Positions 51,801-61,450 of a DNA stretch of 64,000 nucleotides are shown here, piece by piece (the stretch's first letter is position 1; every line of letters starts with the position of its first letter). The stretch spans positions 110,868-174,867 of the forward strand of contig ML014133.1 of NCBI GenBank assembly GCA_003615045.1. The letters are read 5' to 3'. The stretch is from Caulochytrium protostelioides. Taxonomy: Eukaryota > Chytridiomycota > Caulochytriomycetes > Caulochytriales > Caulochytriaceae. Under the pieces are notes generated by a model. It searched no databases and was not told the DNA's origin. It was given only the letters and a program-made list of their open reading frames with translations. Position numbers and translations under genes: made by a program.

Positions 51801-53040
51801 TTTCAGCCGCAATCAAGGCGATCAGGGCGGTAAAGTGCACGCGGGCCGGGATGCGAGTGACCAGTGCCGTCCAGGACTCCGGAACCGCCGCCGGCGTGGC
51901 GGGCGCTAGGGCCAGCGCCAGCGCATACGCGGTCGGGAGATGGCGGTTCAGCTCGCCAGGCGGGAAGAGGCCACGGACCACGACCACACGCACGTCATTG
52001 GGCGAGGTCGGCACCCGCGGCGCAATGGTCGGGCCAGCCGACGGGCTCGAGCCGGCGCCGTCACGGGCCATCGCTGCGCTGTGCTTGGCCGGCGCATACC
52101 AGTCGCTGAGCCACGGTCCGAGCAGGTCCCAGGCGATCTGGAGCAGGGGCCGCTGATTCGCCGCCGAGGTCCGGAAGGCGCCGGCGGCAGGCGATGGCCC
52201 TGTCGCCCCCGGCGGTCGTGCCGCGGCCTTGGAACGGGGCGAAGCGGGTGCCGAGGCTTTCGAGGATGGCGTCGGCGTCGGCACGAATGCGTGGACACAG
52301 AGGGCGTGTGGCCACGGCGGCGATGCCATCGACGCCGTGCGCTCGACTCGCGCACCCCATGAGACGGCGGCGCTGAGTACCTGCGCCGTGATCTTCTGGT
52401 CCTGCATGCCCAAACACCATTCCTCAAACGGCAGATCGGCGGCGCGGCGCTGGCGGTCGCTCGACCCGGCGAGGCCCGTGTCCGGCGCGTCGCGGTACGC
52501 GTCCGTCACGTGCGCCACAGCCGCGCGGCGAAGGTGCTCGAGGGTCAGGAAGCATGCCACCGCATAGGCTTCGCGGAGCGACAGCGCCGCCGCGTCCATC
52601 GGATACGCCGCCACCAGTGCGCGCCACGCCGCGATCTCGTGCAGCTGAAGCGATGCGACGACGTCCTCGGCGAGCGCGTCCACGGCATTCTGGGCGCCAT
52701 TGGGCGCCGCGGCGGCACGCGCATCGGCATCGGCATCGGCATCGGCATCGGCATCAGCCGCCGCCGTCGCCGTCTCGGGGCCAATGACCTGCTTCCAGTG
52801 GCGCAATCGTCCCGCGAGCCGCTCGGCCGCCACGACGGCCGGGTCGCGATCGGCCTGGTCGATGCGCTGGTTCAGGCTGAGTGCGGGATCCTGCTGCCCC
52901 GAGAGGGCGGCGGCCGCTCGGAGCCACAGGGCCAGCCGCGCGCGCGTCGAAGGCGGCGGCGCGGGTCCGACGGCGGTCTTCACGGCTGAGGCTGGAGCCG
53001 CCGACGGCGCCGGTGCTGGCGTGGCCACCGTGGCCATCAT
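48820..53040 (-). CDS. RTP1: TANGO6/RTP1-like HEAT-repeat protein
   Basis: This 1406-residue alpha-solenoid protein has many HEAT-like helical pairs. Near residues 1040-1115 the segment VLPTQAQGLAMLRQLVLNRD, then HDDSFVYLNAVKGMVALIQ, matches the RTP1 C1 domain (a break-free repeat with YLNA-x-KG). Near 1240-1330 the run PVPLRLLRSRVAPLVLSALS with VLAECVQ fits the RTP1 C2 domain. Yeast Rtp1 helps assemble and import RNA polymerase II; its animal homolog is TANGO6. The N-terminal third has an Ala-Asp repeat (ADADADADADAD, from a GCATCG array at about 52720-52758) and Ala/Pro tracts. Acidic Asp/Glu runs lie near 740-760. The first plausible ATG pair (MMATVATPAPAP) was chosen because the open frame upstream enters a tandem repeat. 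Confidence 0.78.
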   Translation of the reverse strand: MMATVATPAPAPSAAPASAVKTAVGPAPPPSTRARLALWLRAAAALSGQQDPALSLNQRIDQADRDPAVVAAERLAGRLRHWKQVIGPETATAAADADADADADADARAAAAPNGAQNAVDALAEDVVASLQLHEIAAWRALVAAYPMDAAALSLREAYAVACFLTLEHLRRAAVAHVTDAYRDAPDTGLAGSSDRQRRAADLPFEEWCLGMQDQKITAQVLSAAVSWGARVERTASMASPPWPHALCVHAFVPTPTPSSKASAPASPRSKAAARPPGATGPSPAAGAFRTSAANQRPLLQIAWDLLGPWLSDWYAPAKHSAAMARDGAGSSPSAGPTIAPRVPTSPNDVRVVVVRGLFPPGELNRHLPTAYALALALAPATPAAVPESWTALVTRIPARVHFTALIALIAAEKVDRAAPSSSPSSSLSSPAVPSPPSSPWKSRFAGLLTAALSRPHGLRALLYTLLEREIQDQTAASAQQLNMITRLVLVSWGPAGQGLAAAPVAPTASQPASGQRASTSSPSPSPPFLSLEHQIAAIMASTTDAPVVHQVVTALLEQLLQRSPTHTCEQLLDPACRALAVPSDDMAALMTAPPASSSPTASSTSSIATDLDGHVIVSSEEAIGRTLDGMAVLTQFAPPHSRLVTYLLRYVTPLIALWRAASVDAKSAFASAAAQILRDLANKLDNAALVPMVVDILRHLRHPVFMAGVPCPYAELPSTTTTASSAGNAAPTHASRGDGDSDDDDDDDDENDDVDDAGASHQPSSGSHALGFDDEEVAAVELARLPHVLVARPGPSGGVHLVAVPPTPENAERSELTAEAVVAWLASLPQLPGGAQAFWGELFLALLAAAAETANPPVPSLRQGSRSAAAQASLDIRCALLDVMGRCDPSELASRRSAILAAVALMLRLATATREEGPDTASGMGPELAVVALTLLRELLMRLGADMAPFDEAEEATTATAAQTTAREATQFVADHGDALRDLGVLVETLTTDPNTMLREAAQHCRLHLLAALQGSAVPRPSASGAASSTASSTPSSPSKPVENQPSVLHALRLLQDEVLPTQAQGLAMLRQLVLNRDPEAMSLLDDLAVVFGDQLAHDDSFVYLNAVKGMVALIQVAPLKFLPVVLDKYAGESDHTTATANESPAAAPASSTATATASSATSVTASQVERQAADAAEKILGQAAREAAGLSIDEPAEAAAEARAAAALDVQLRAGEVLLQTLQSYGPAVVTRLKTIVPVPLRLLRSRVAPLVLSALSVLAECVQLDPRCVADCLYQLTDYCTGMLMQQFHPMASVTAVSSSAPASTSTPEAAPVSQTAPEVISETAAETADTPTMQAPELRRGVLHLIGAMIEGAGSTNIFDTIPVPVVATLRDVLLRIAADDRDALCREKAGDALNGLNLVYL

Positions 53041-53246
53041 GGTGATGGGGACGGGTGGGACTCGGCGGCGGTGCGGCGGGAGACGACGTTCAGCAACAGG
53101 AGCAATGGCGTCAGGGGCCGCGCGGTCCCAAGCTAGCACCGCACGTGCCAGTGACGCGCCTGTTCGGACGAGCGGGATCGCCGAGCGAGATGAGGTCTCA
53201 ATGGAACAACGGATGGCGGGCCGTCGGCCATCTCCGACATCCATGC

Positions 53247-53297
53247 CATGCATCGAGCTATACCATGCATCGAGCCATACCATGCATCGAGCCATGC
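53247..53297. repeat. 17-base tandem repeat CATGCATCGAGCCATAC
   Basis: Three units with one or two differences each, about 210-255 bases upstream of the TANGO6/RTP1-like ATG. Each unit contains the palindrome ATGCAT. Confidence 0.85.
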
Positions 53298-55479
53298 CAC
53301 TCGGAGTCCGTGCACGCACCCAACGACCACGTGCGCACGCCGTGTGGGTATACCATGCTGAGACATCCCAGTGATATGGCGGAGGGGTGCGATGCAACGT
53401 GGCAGACCTCGCCGGGTCTTCACTGCTCGGCGTCGCCGGGCCGGGGTTTCGCAGTTCCCTGCGGCGCCGGCGCCGGCTTGCGGGGCTCGCCTGCCTTCCA
53501 TGCCGTCCGGCGGGGCCGCGCCGACCCCTCGCGGGGTTGGAGCTCGGCCCGGGGCCCGCCGCCGACCTCCCTTTCAGCCTTCGCCGTCATGCCGATCCCC
53601 ACGGCGCCGAGCAGTCGGAGACGACCGGCTCGTCGTCGACAACGCCGCAGGTGATGATGATACCGTGACAATCGACACCGTGACAGGTGCTTCGAGTCGC
53701 GTGGGCGGGATGGGCGACAAGAAGCGCGGACCGTTGTATCGGATCAGAGACGCCAGCCAGGCCGTTCGCGTGCATCACATGGCACGGCATCACCTCGCAT
53801 GGCATCGCGGTGCGCTGCAGTGCCTTGCATAGCAAACCATCTGCGTGAACCTCATTGGATGGCCCCGTTGACTTGCACCTGTTGATAAAACTGCCGCGAC
53901 ACACGGATGGAAGCCACCATCCACCGTGGTGCCATCTGATCTGCCTCATGGATGCTCCATGTATGCATGTTGTGCCTCTCTGGAGGCTCTTTGTTGTCTG
54001 AATAAAGCACCATGCGACATGGATGGAGCACAACCCGTGTTGTCGATACCTCGCATAGCTTCCCATCGCCAACGTGGCCGCTTGCTTCATAAAGTTTGTT
54101 GCGTTTGCCCAAGCGACGTCGGGTTGGGGACGGGGCGGGGATACCCACACAACCTGAAACCCATTCTGGGGAAGTCTGGCGAATCATGATTGATCGCGAA
54201 GCACGATCGTTGGTGGCCGACTGCCCTGATTGTGATAGGATGGTCACCATCGGATCCTCCCTCGAACGCTCCATCTGCCCGTCGCAAAGGGTATCCATCG
54301 ATCAACCCGTCGCGTGGCCGTCCGTCCTTGAGGAGGCGAGGCCAGCATCTGAGCGGCCAAAGCAGCGCGGAATGGCGGAATCCCGTTGCGTTCAATGTGC
54401 CGCTGGCGTCGCGACGCATCGGCTGCGGGAGCGCTGTCCTAGTCTTTGGGGGTTGTTGCTGCCGGCAATGGCGCGGTCGCCGCGTCGCGAGGGCGCCACC
54501 ACCGATGGTTCCGACCCGGTCACCGACGCCGACAGAAAAAAAAGAAATGGACGCACCAGCCGCCGATGCCATTCCGACCGCCCGCCCCTGTTTCACCCCG
54601 GCTCACCTCGACACTCGTCGGAGATGCGCGCCACCTGCGCACGGGAGTTTCGCCGCCTGGATGGGTGCAACGGCTTCGCTCGGCGATCATGTGGTGGCGG
54701 GAGGGAGGCATGCAAGCTCCGTGGCCGCAGCGCAGACGCAGCCGGAGCGCCGGACGCTGCTGTCGTTCCACTTTCCATCGGAGGCTCGCGGGCCGGCCGG
54801 GCGCCGCGGGCGGCGAGTAGGACAGGGGCCCGCCATTTTCAATTTTGTTGTCGGGCCGCCGGGCCGCTGGCCGTGGCCTGCTGCGCCGCGGTCGGCGGCG
54901 GGCTGCCATGACCACGCTGCACCATCGTGTGCCATGGGACTGAGGACAGCGGCAAATTCGTGGGATCAGGAGGATATGGCGCGGCGGCGTCGGAGCCGTG
55001 CGTGCGTGCGTGCGGTATCGGCACGTCCAGGGGGCCTCCGAGGGAGGCGCTCGCTCAGACGGGTGGAACCGCCAATGGGCAGGACTGCCCATGGGTGAGA
55101 CGGCCGAGAGGGCGAAGCAATGACGCGCTCGGGTCGAGCGGTTTGCCGCTCGCCATTTCGTGGTGCGGGGCTGCTTCATGCGGCCCTGTGGCCGACCGCA
55201 GCCCGAGCGATCCGCCATGATCGGCGCGCGCACGCGGGAGGGTGCGGCCACCACCGGCGCGAGGGTCGGCCGGCAGAGCGCGATGCCGGAATGGCGGTGG
55301 CGACGCCGCGACTGCGCCATACGGCTCGTCGCGCTGTTCGATGCGCGAGACGCGCCGGCAGACCGCGGCCAACCACGGCGGCGCCATATCAGCGGCGGGT
55401 CGCGTCGGAAGCTGCGGTGGTCGCCAGTGTCGCCGTCGTGGACGTCGTAGACGTCGTGGACGTCGGATCGCGCGGCAGC

Positions 55480-55486
55480 TATAAAG
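55480..55486 (+). promoter_or_regulatory. Possible TATA element upstream of the SH3-like gene
   Basis: TATAAAG stands about 480 bases before the SH3-like ATG, in GC-rich surroundings. The distance is long, so the assignment is weak. Confidence 0.25.
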
Positions 55487-55966
55487 TGCGCGCGCCCAGG
55501 TGGGCCGACGGCGGGCGGACCGCCTCTCCGCTGGGCTTCCCATCGTGAACAGGCGATCAGCATCCCGCCAAGGCATGCCTCCCGCTTCTCACTCCCTTCG
55601 GAATCGCCCGCCACGGAATCCGCTGTGTACTGCTCCACCGTGCCGCCCTTGGTCAACCTTGCCCTTGGTCAACCTTGCTCTGCTTTCGACAGAGTCTGCT
55701 TCGCCCCGTCAGCTATCATTCATCGCCTGGCCTGATCGGGCCTCAGCGTTCTTTCCGCCCTGCTTCAGTGGCCCTCGTGTTCTCGTGCTCTCGGGTCCGA
55801 TCGTTCTCTCTCTCTCTCTCGCACCCTTTCATCGTTGCATCGCTCGCTTGACCCCATCGTACGCCCCCTTCTTGCGCGCACGCCCATCCAGCGTCGGAGT
55901 TTGAACTCACGCCCCCCTTTCGGTCAAGCCGCCTGTCGCCTCGCTCCTGCGCATTGACTCGACACC

Positions 55967-56674
55967 ATGCCGGCGGTCACGGGAAAGATTACCAAGATCC
56001 GCTCACATGCGGACTACCTGGCCAAGACGCCGCAGGATGTGTCGTTCAGAACAGGCCAGGCCTTCTATGTCCTCGCCGCCGACAACGAGCGGCAGACCTA
56101 CTTTGTCTCGACACAGTATGCGACGCCGTTCTCCCGCACCGCCGTCTGCGGCTGGGTGCCGCAGGGCCACTTCTACCAGGTCGATCTCCTGAGCCGCGAG
56201 CCGCCCTTGCCCGCGTCTGAGAAGCGCTCACGCACCAAGGCGAGCACGGCCGCCCACGCGAGCCACGCCGGGACCGCTGCGGCTGCCGCCGCCGCCGCCG
56301 TCGCCGCCGCCGCCGCCGCCGTGCCGTCGCTGCCCCCGCGCCGACGCGAGGGCGAGCTGACGCCGGCGGCCGCCGCCGCCGCTGCCGCGCACCTCGCCGC
56401 TGCCGCCGCCGCGGCGGCCCCGGCGGCCCACAAGCCGGCCTCGTTTGGCTTGTCGCAGCGCGCGAGCGAGCTGGTCGCCGGCTCGCCCACGCCCGCGGCG
56501 GCGGCCGAGGCGGCGGACGCGGCGCTGGCGAAGGGCGTGCAGATCCGCCGGGATAGCGGGTTCAGCGAGGCCGATGCGACGGCGCACCACGGGGCCAAGA
56601 CGCTGGCCGGCAAGACGGTGGCGCACGGCGCGGCCGACGCGGTCGCCACGACGCCGAGCGTGCCGTGCCACTAA
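55967..56674 (+). CDS. SH3-like domain protein
   Basis: This encodes 235 residues. Residues 5-75 fit a divergent SH3 domain: GKITKIRSHADYLAKTPQDV corresponds to the first strand and RT loop; VSFRTGQAFYVLAADN to the distal strands with the F-x-x-G-x-x-F-Y-V-L pattern common in fungal SH3 domains of the Bem1/Scd2 type; and CGWVPQGHFYQVDLL to the G-x-VP-x-x-Y/F end. The expected ALYDY core is degenerate. The rest is a disordered Ala-rich tail, with a Ser-containing RRDSGFSEADAT segment near the end. Such domains bind Pro-rich partners in polarity and actin pathways; the partner is unknown. The ATG is preceded by CT-rich DNA typical of a fungal leader. Confidence 0.7.
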   Translation: MPAVTGKITKIRSHADYLAKTPQDVSFRTGQAFYVLAADNERQTYFVSTQYATPFSRTAVCGWVPQGHFYQVDLLSREPPLPASEKRSRTKASTAAHASHAGTAAAAAAAAVAAAAAAVPSLPPRRREGELTPAAAAAAAAHLAAAAAAAAPAAHKPASFGLSQRASELVAGSPTPAAAAEAADAALAKGVQIRRDSGFSEADATAHHGAKTLAGKTVAHGAADAVATTPSVPCH

Positions 56675-57590
56675 CGCGTGGCGCGCCCGATGCGCCACGG
56701 CCGCCGTCCCATGACGGATCGTGATGCCCCGCCGAGGAGCCCTCGCGGCTGATCGATGCTCATCGACGCTGATCGACGGCATCGCGTGCGCGGTGCCGGG
56801 ATGCTCGGACGCCTCCCCGCAGGCTGGCTCCTGCCGCTGACCGCCTTTTTTTCGGTTGCCCCTCTTTGTTGGGAATGGGCTCTTCCATGCGGGGCTCTCT
56901 CTACCCACTGTGTTGCTTTGCAGCTGCGAGGGTCGATATCTTGTAGTATACGTCTCCCCTATTTCTCGCATGGCGGTGGGCAAGCCACCGACTGGCTCGC
57001 GGGGGTGCAGCCGTCGAGGTTCGATGCGTGCTGGTGGAAAGGCTCGGCTGGAGTGAGATCCATGCGCGTGGGTCCTTTCTTGGTCGACGGCGGCAGCTGG
57101 CGAACGGTGGCCAGCTGGCAAGATGGCCAGGACGGCGCAACGACGAGGCCGGGGACGGCTGGCAACGGTGGAGGGCGCTGGGCGAGCATCGCGCGCGAGG
57201 GTGACCGCCCGCCACGTCGCCGCCGCCACCGCCACCGCCGCCGCCACCGCCGCGTGCCGCGGAGTTTGGGGCGGCGGCACCCTGAAATGACGCTCGTGGG
57301 CCGAGACCGCGTCCGTCGCGATGGGGACGGCCGTCGCTGTACCACCGCCCGTCACCCATCGTCCAAGCATACCGGACGAGCGACGAACCGACGCGGCGCT
57401 TCGACGCCTTCGCTTCGACCTGGCCCGATCGCCATCGATCCCACGCGCCGTCCGACCCCGTCCGGCCGCTCGCTCGCTGTTCCCGTGCTGCTTGCCGTGC
57501 TCGGGACTGCGGCCGGCCGTTCCATGCCTCGCCGCTGAGACGCGCGACGCCGATCCTCCGCCGCGCGTGTCGAGACGCCGCATCGGCAGT
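56675..57590. other. Intergenic region upstream of the ecdysoneless-like gene
   Basis: No separate gene is supported. An in-frame ATG at 57321 would lengthen the next protein by 90 residues of unremarkable Arg/Pro-rich sequence. Confidence 0.5.
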
Positions 57591-60374
57591 ATGGCCGGTC
57601 TGCTGGACGCCGCCGGCGACGACGGCCACGCCGTCTCCTTTCGCCTCGCGATCGAGATTGGGCTCGACGCCCTTGCGCCCGCGCAGCGCCGCGCGCTCGT
57701 CGCCCAGCTGCCCGCACAGAGCTGCCGCGACGCCTTCCGGCGCTGCTGCGAGGCCCAGCTGGCGGCCTGGACCGCGCGTGCGGCGACGCCGGCCCCTCAG
57801 GACGCCGACCTGACCGCCGCAAGCGCCCTCGACGCCGCCGAGGCCTACCCGTGGCGCGTGGCGCCGCCGCGGCTCGCCGCGACGCCTCGGACGCCGGTCT
57901 ACCGCCGCGCGCCCGCCACCGACCAGCCCGTCGTCGTCGTCGCCTTCCACGGCACCGCGGCCTGCGGCGACGTCCGTGAGGACGTGCTCGCGCTGCTCGG
58001 CCTGCTCGGGCACTGGTCCCGCGGCGCCGCGGTGCCGGAATGGCGCGCGTGGATCGCGAGCGTGGCCGACGGCGTCGCGGCCAGTGGCCCTCAGGACCCA
58101 GCGCCGGCGCTGCCCGTGGTGTGCGCCGCGTCCGCTTGGGACGCCCAGGGCGACCTGTTTCTGCTCGAAGCGCCTGTGCACCAGATCGATGCGATTCTTG
58201 AACAGCACGCGGCGTCGACGGCCGCCGCCGCCGCCGCTGCCGCCGCTGACGCTGACGCTGATGCGACTTACACGGTGGGCGAGCCGCCGCGAGGCACGGG
58301 CCCGGCGGACGCCGGCGACGACGCCGGTCGGGGGTCCCGCGCCGCCGCCCTGGCGACGGTCCGCGCCGGCGTGCTCACGTCCGATCTCCCGGAGCTCGCG
58401 TACGCGCTGGCGACCCCCGCCGTCGCGCAGTGGATGCGCACCGTTGCGCTGTACCTGACGCAGCCGATCCGGCAGACCCAGCGCATCGCGCTGCCGCCGC
58501 GCGTGGCACAACTCGTGGCCGACGCCGGCCCCGGGCTCGTCGGCATGATGGCGGAGACCCTGCGGCCCGTGTGGTGGGGGCCCGCCGTCCCGCTGCGCGG
58601 CGGGGTCCTCGCCCTGCCCGGGATGGCCGCGCCGCCCTACCACGCCGTCACGCTCACGTGGACGCCGCGCGTCTGCCTCGAACTGAACGCCGCCGACGCC
58701 GTCCGGCCGCCGCGCCGGAGCCCGATTCTGCTGCAGCCGCCCGCCGACTTTGTCGATCCTGCCGCTGCCGACGCTGCCGACGCTGCCGACGCCGCCGACG
58801 ACCCCACAGTGGTCCAGGCCGGTGCGCGCCATGCCGTGTGGCAGCTCGGCGTTCGCCTGCTGATCGGCATGGACCGGCTCTACGCGTACGGTCTACAGTG
58901 CCTGCGGCAGCCGGCGGCGCCGGCCGGCGACGGCGACAGCGCCGATGGCGCGCGGCCCCAGGGACCTCGGATGCCGCTGGTCGGCCCGCCCCTGTCGCAT
59001 GACGATGCGGTCGCCCGCTGGGCGGTCTGGCTCGTGCGTCGCGTCGCTGCCCTGACCGCCGCTCCCGCCGACCCCGCGGGCGAGGCCCGCGTCGTCGCCG
59101 GCCTCCAGCGCGCGCCGCGCAACGCCGTGCTCGACCCGGCGCACCTGCTGCAGTGGGATCTGGCAGGGTTCCAGACGCCGGTCCCCGCGTCACGCGCCGC
59201 CGCCGCCGCGGCTGCATCGCCGCCGCCGCCGCCGCCGCCGACGGCCGCCACCACCGCCCCGGCGGCGGGTGGCCAGGCCGGCACGCGCCACCCCAATGCC
59301 GCCCGCCCGTCCGCGGCGGCGACGCCGCCGCCACGACCCCGCCACGTGCAACTCCTCGATACGTTTCTCGCCGGCGAAAGTGACGCATACGGTGTCGCGG
59401 ACGCGCTGCCGGCCGAGGAGGAGGCGCTTCCCGACTGGCTGAAGCCTCTGCCCGCGCGGGGGGCCGCGGCCGACGCGACAGCGCCGCCGCCCTCGTTCAA
59501 GCAGTGGGTCAAGCAGATGCATCCGCCGTCGCGCCTCCGTACGCTGACGCCGCTGCCCGCCGCCGTGGCGCTCGGCCGTGAGCGTGAGCATGCGCAGGAA
59601 CGTGAGCGCGCCGTCGCGGCTGCTGCCGCCGCCGCGCGGACGGCGGCCGAGGCCGCCGCCGACCGCGGCGCTACGACGGCGACGGCGGTCGTGGACCCGG
59701 ACGCGGCGCGCGCGGACGCGCTGGACGATGCGGACGTCGCCGCGTTGCGCCGTCGCGCCGAGCGGCTGCGGCCGTTGCAGGAGCGGCTGGCGACGCTCGA
59801 TCCGGCGGACGGCATCGAGCTCGGCTGGGCGTCGGACTCGGACCTCGACTCGGACGCGGCGTCGGACGCGGACGCGGACGCGACGCCCTATGCCGATGCG
59901 GTGAGCGACAGCGGCGAGTCGGTGGGCGGTGCCAGCGACGGACCCGAGGCCCGCGAGGCGGAGGAGGAGGCCGCGGCCGCGGTGACGGCGAGCGACAGCG
60001 CCAGCGAGGACGACGGCGACCCGATGCGCTGGCGACCGGCACCGTCGGCCGCAACCGCCGCGCGTGGCCAGCGCTCGATGGCGGCGGCGATGGCGGCGAT
60101 GGGGATGGACCCGGTGACCCGTGACGGCGACGACGGGAGCAGCCTCGGCGATAGCGACAGCGACAGCGATAGCGACAGCGCTCTCGAGGCCATGGACGGC
60201 GCCGCGGCGTCTGGGTCGCTCTTCGCCTCGGCATCGCGGCCAAAACGGCGGTCCGGTGCGGATGACTTTGCCGAGGTCGAGGCCGAGGCCGAGGCCGCGC
60301 TGGCCGCCAGTCTCGCAGCCAGCGACATGGGCCCACTGCAGACGCTCCTCGCCAGTCTGCGCACGCCGTTCTGA
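57591..60374 (+). CDS. Ecdysoneless/SGT1-like protein
   Basis: This encodes 927 residues from the chosen ATG, or 1017 from an ATG at 57321. Landmarks collinear with human ECD: YPWRVAPPRL near 84; VVVAFHGTAACGDVREDVLA near 110, where ECD has FGD-x-x-EDEW; AWDAQGDLFLLEA near 184, where ECD has NDGEFLLIEAA; an LPPRVAQLVADAGPGLVGMM block near 302; HAVTLTWTPRVCLEL near 350; and a C-terminal acidic Ser/Asp-rich region with a last helix (MGPLQTLLASLRTPF) like the ECD end. The ED-EW Trp is absent, so it is divergent. ECD proteins act in splicing and R2TP-linked assembly. It is larger than usual because of Ala, Pro and Asp tracts. The 57591 start has A at -3 and G at +4. Confidence 0.6.
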   Translation: MAGLLDAAGDDGHAVSFRLAIEIGLDALAPAQRRALVAQLPAQSCRDAFRRCCEAQLAAWTARAATPAPQDADLTAASALDAAEAYPWRVAPPRLAATPRTPVYRRAPATDQPVVVVAFHGTAACGDVREDVLALLGLLGHWSRGAAVPEWRAWIASVADGVAASGPQDPAPALPVVCAASAWDAQGDLFLLEAPVHQIDAILEQHAASTAAAAAAAAADADADATYTVGEPPRGTGPADAGDDAGRGSRAAALATVRAGVLTSDLPELAYALATPAVAQWMRTVALYLTQPIRQTQRIALPPRVAQLVADAGPGLVGMMAETLRPVWWGPAVPLRGGVLALPGMAAPPYHAVTLTWTPRVCLELNAADAVRPPRRSPILLQPPADFVDPAAADAADAADAADDPTVVQAGARHAVWQLGVRLLIGMDRLYAYGLQCLRQPAAPAGDGDSADGARPQGPRMPLVGPPLSHDDAVARWAVWLVRRVAALTAAPADPAGEARVVAGLQRAPRNAVLDPAHLLQWDLAGFQTPVPASRAAAAAAASPPPPPPPTAATTAPAAGGQAGTRHPNAARPSAAATPPPRPRHVQLLDTFLAGESDAYGVADALPAEEEALPDWLKPLPARGAAADATAPPPSFKQWVKQMHPPSRLRTLTPLPAAVALGREREHAQERERAVAAAAAAARTAAEAAADRGATTATAVVDPDAARADALDDADVAALRRRAERLRPLQERLATLDPADGIELGWASDSDLDSDAASDADADATPYADAVSDSGESVGGASDGPEAREAEEEAAAAVTASDSASEDDGDPMRWRPAPSAATAARGQRSMAAAMAAMGMDPVTRDGDDGSSLGDSDSDSDSDSALEAMDGAAASGSLFASASRPKRRSGADDFAEVEAEAEAALAASLAASDMGPLQTLLASLRTPF

Positions 60375-61450
60375 CTTAGCCATTGTCAGGCAGAAGCGCC
60401 GACACCACGCTTCATGCTGTCGACGCCGCCGACGCTCGATCCGTCTTTCCCTTAATATACGTCGACTTGTATGATTCGGAGACGCGACGATCCGCAGCGT
60501 GGATGCGACAGCCTCGCCGTGCATGCGGGGATGCCCCTGGATCGACGCATCTCCATCACTGACGAGACCGGCACGGGCCGCTCGCGCAAGAACGACTGCC
60601 AGCCTTGATTTGTCGATGGTCGTCGATCCGTCGATCCGGTGCCGCTGCCATCGTCGCCATGATGGGCGATCTGCGGATCGGCGACAGGTGCCTTCCGCGT
60701 GACACGGGAAGCGCAGAGAAAAGGAAGAGGACGCCGCCGCCGCCGCCGCCGCCGACGCCGGCCGCGACCCATCCGTGAGCCCCTTTCTTTCGCGGCGCCG
60801 TCGACGGCTGCTCAACGCTTGAGGGTCGCGCCGCCGGCTCGCCCTCCGCCGTTGGCGGCGGATGGCGGCGCATGCGATGGCCGCCGCCGCCGCCGCCGCC
60901 GCCGCCGTGGCCGTGGCCGTGGCCGCCGCACGGCGCTGTCGCATGGCGCTGTCGCCAGCTCGAGCACCAAGCACCCGCGCCACCGGATGGGCACGCACCA
61001 CCCTCGCTCGGGCGACACCAGGATCATACGGCGGGTTCGCAGACATCGGGGCGTCCACGGCGGCGGCAGCAACCGCAGCAGTCGCAGCGGCCTCATGGCG
61101 ACGAGGGCTTCACCACGCCGACGAGCGCTATCCACGCGGTTGTTGTCTGCACTTAGCGTCTTGCTGCCTCTGTTGCTGCTCCAACGGCCACAGTACCGAC
61201 GACACTCGCGCTGTGAGGTGCCTGCCCTCTCGTGCTCCTCATCTATCGCCGCTGCTGCTGCTGCCGCCGCCGCCGCCGCCGCCGCCGTGGACGCCGCCGC
61301 AGCTCGCGAAACGTCACGTGACGCGCAGCCTGTCACGAGCATACTGCTGCCGTCTGTCCCACCGCTGCTGTTGCTGGTGCTGTTGCTAGTCCTGGTCCTG
61401 GTCCTGGTACTACTAGCTGGCTGCTGCTGTTGACGCCGCCGCTCGTTCCG
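60375..61450. other. Low-complexity intergenic region
   Basis: Dominated by GCC, GCT and CTG trinucleotide tracts that keep all frames open. A CCTGGT repeat lies near 61390-61410. No gene is supported; it is the upstream region of the last gene. Confidence 0.5.

Larger units (their letters stand above)
53041..55966. other. Long region without a supported gene
   Basis: This lies between divergent genes. Many overlapping GC-rich frames (for example 54190-55098 plus, 54520-55656 minus) carry no domain. It holds the 17-base tandem repeat at 53247-53297, a CATGGCA-rich patch near 53775-53830, a CGTCGTGGA patch near 55432-55465, a TATAAAG at 55480-55486, a duplicated CCTTGGTCAACCTTG near 55645-55677, and a CT repeat at about 55804-55822 ahead of the SH3 gene. 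Confidence 0.45.

Noticed and set aside
54520-55656. 378-codon minus-strand frame and overlapping plus-strand frames
   Set aside because: Composition is Arg/Pro-rich with no islands of normal complexity; frames in both directions are open for the same GC reason.
56901-58832. Long minus-strand open frame (643 codons) opposite the ecdysoneless-like gene
   Set aside because: It is Arg/Gly/Ala-rich with no domain. High GC at third positions of the plus-strand gene removes stops on the other strand. Similar shadows exist at 59190-61058, 41633-43231, 44250-45527 and 22108-23367.
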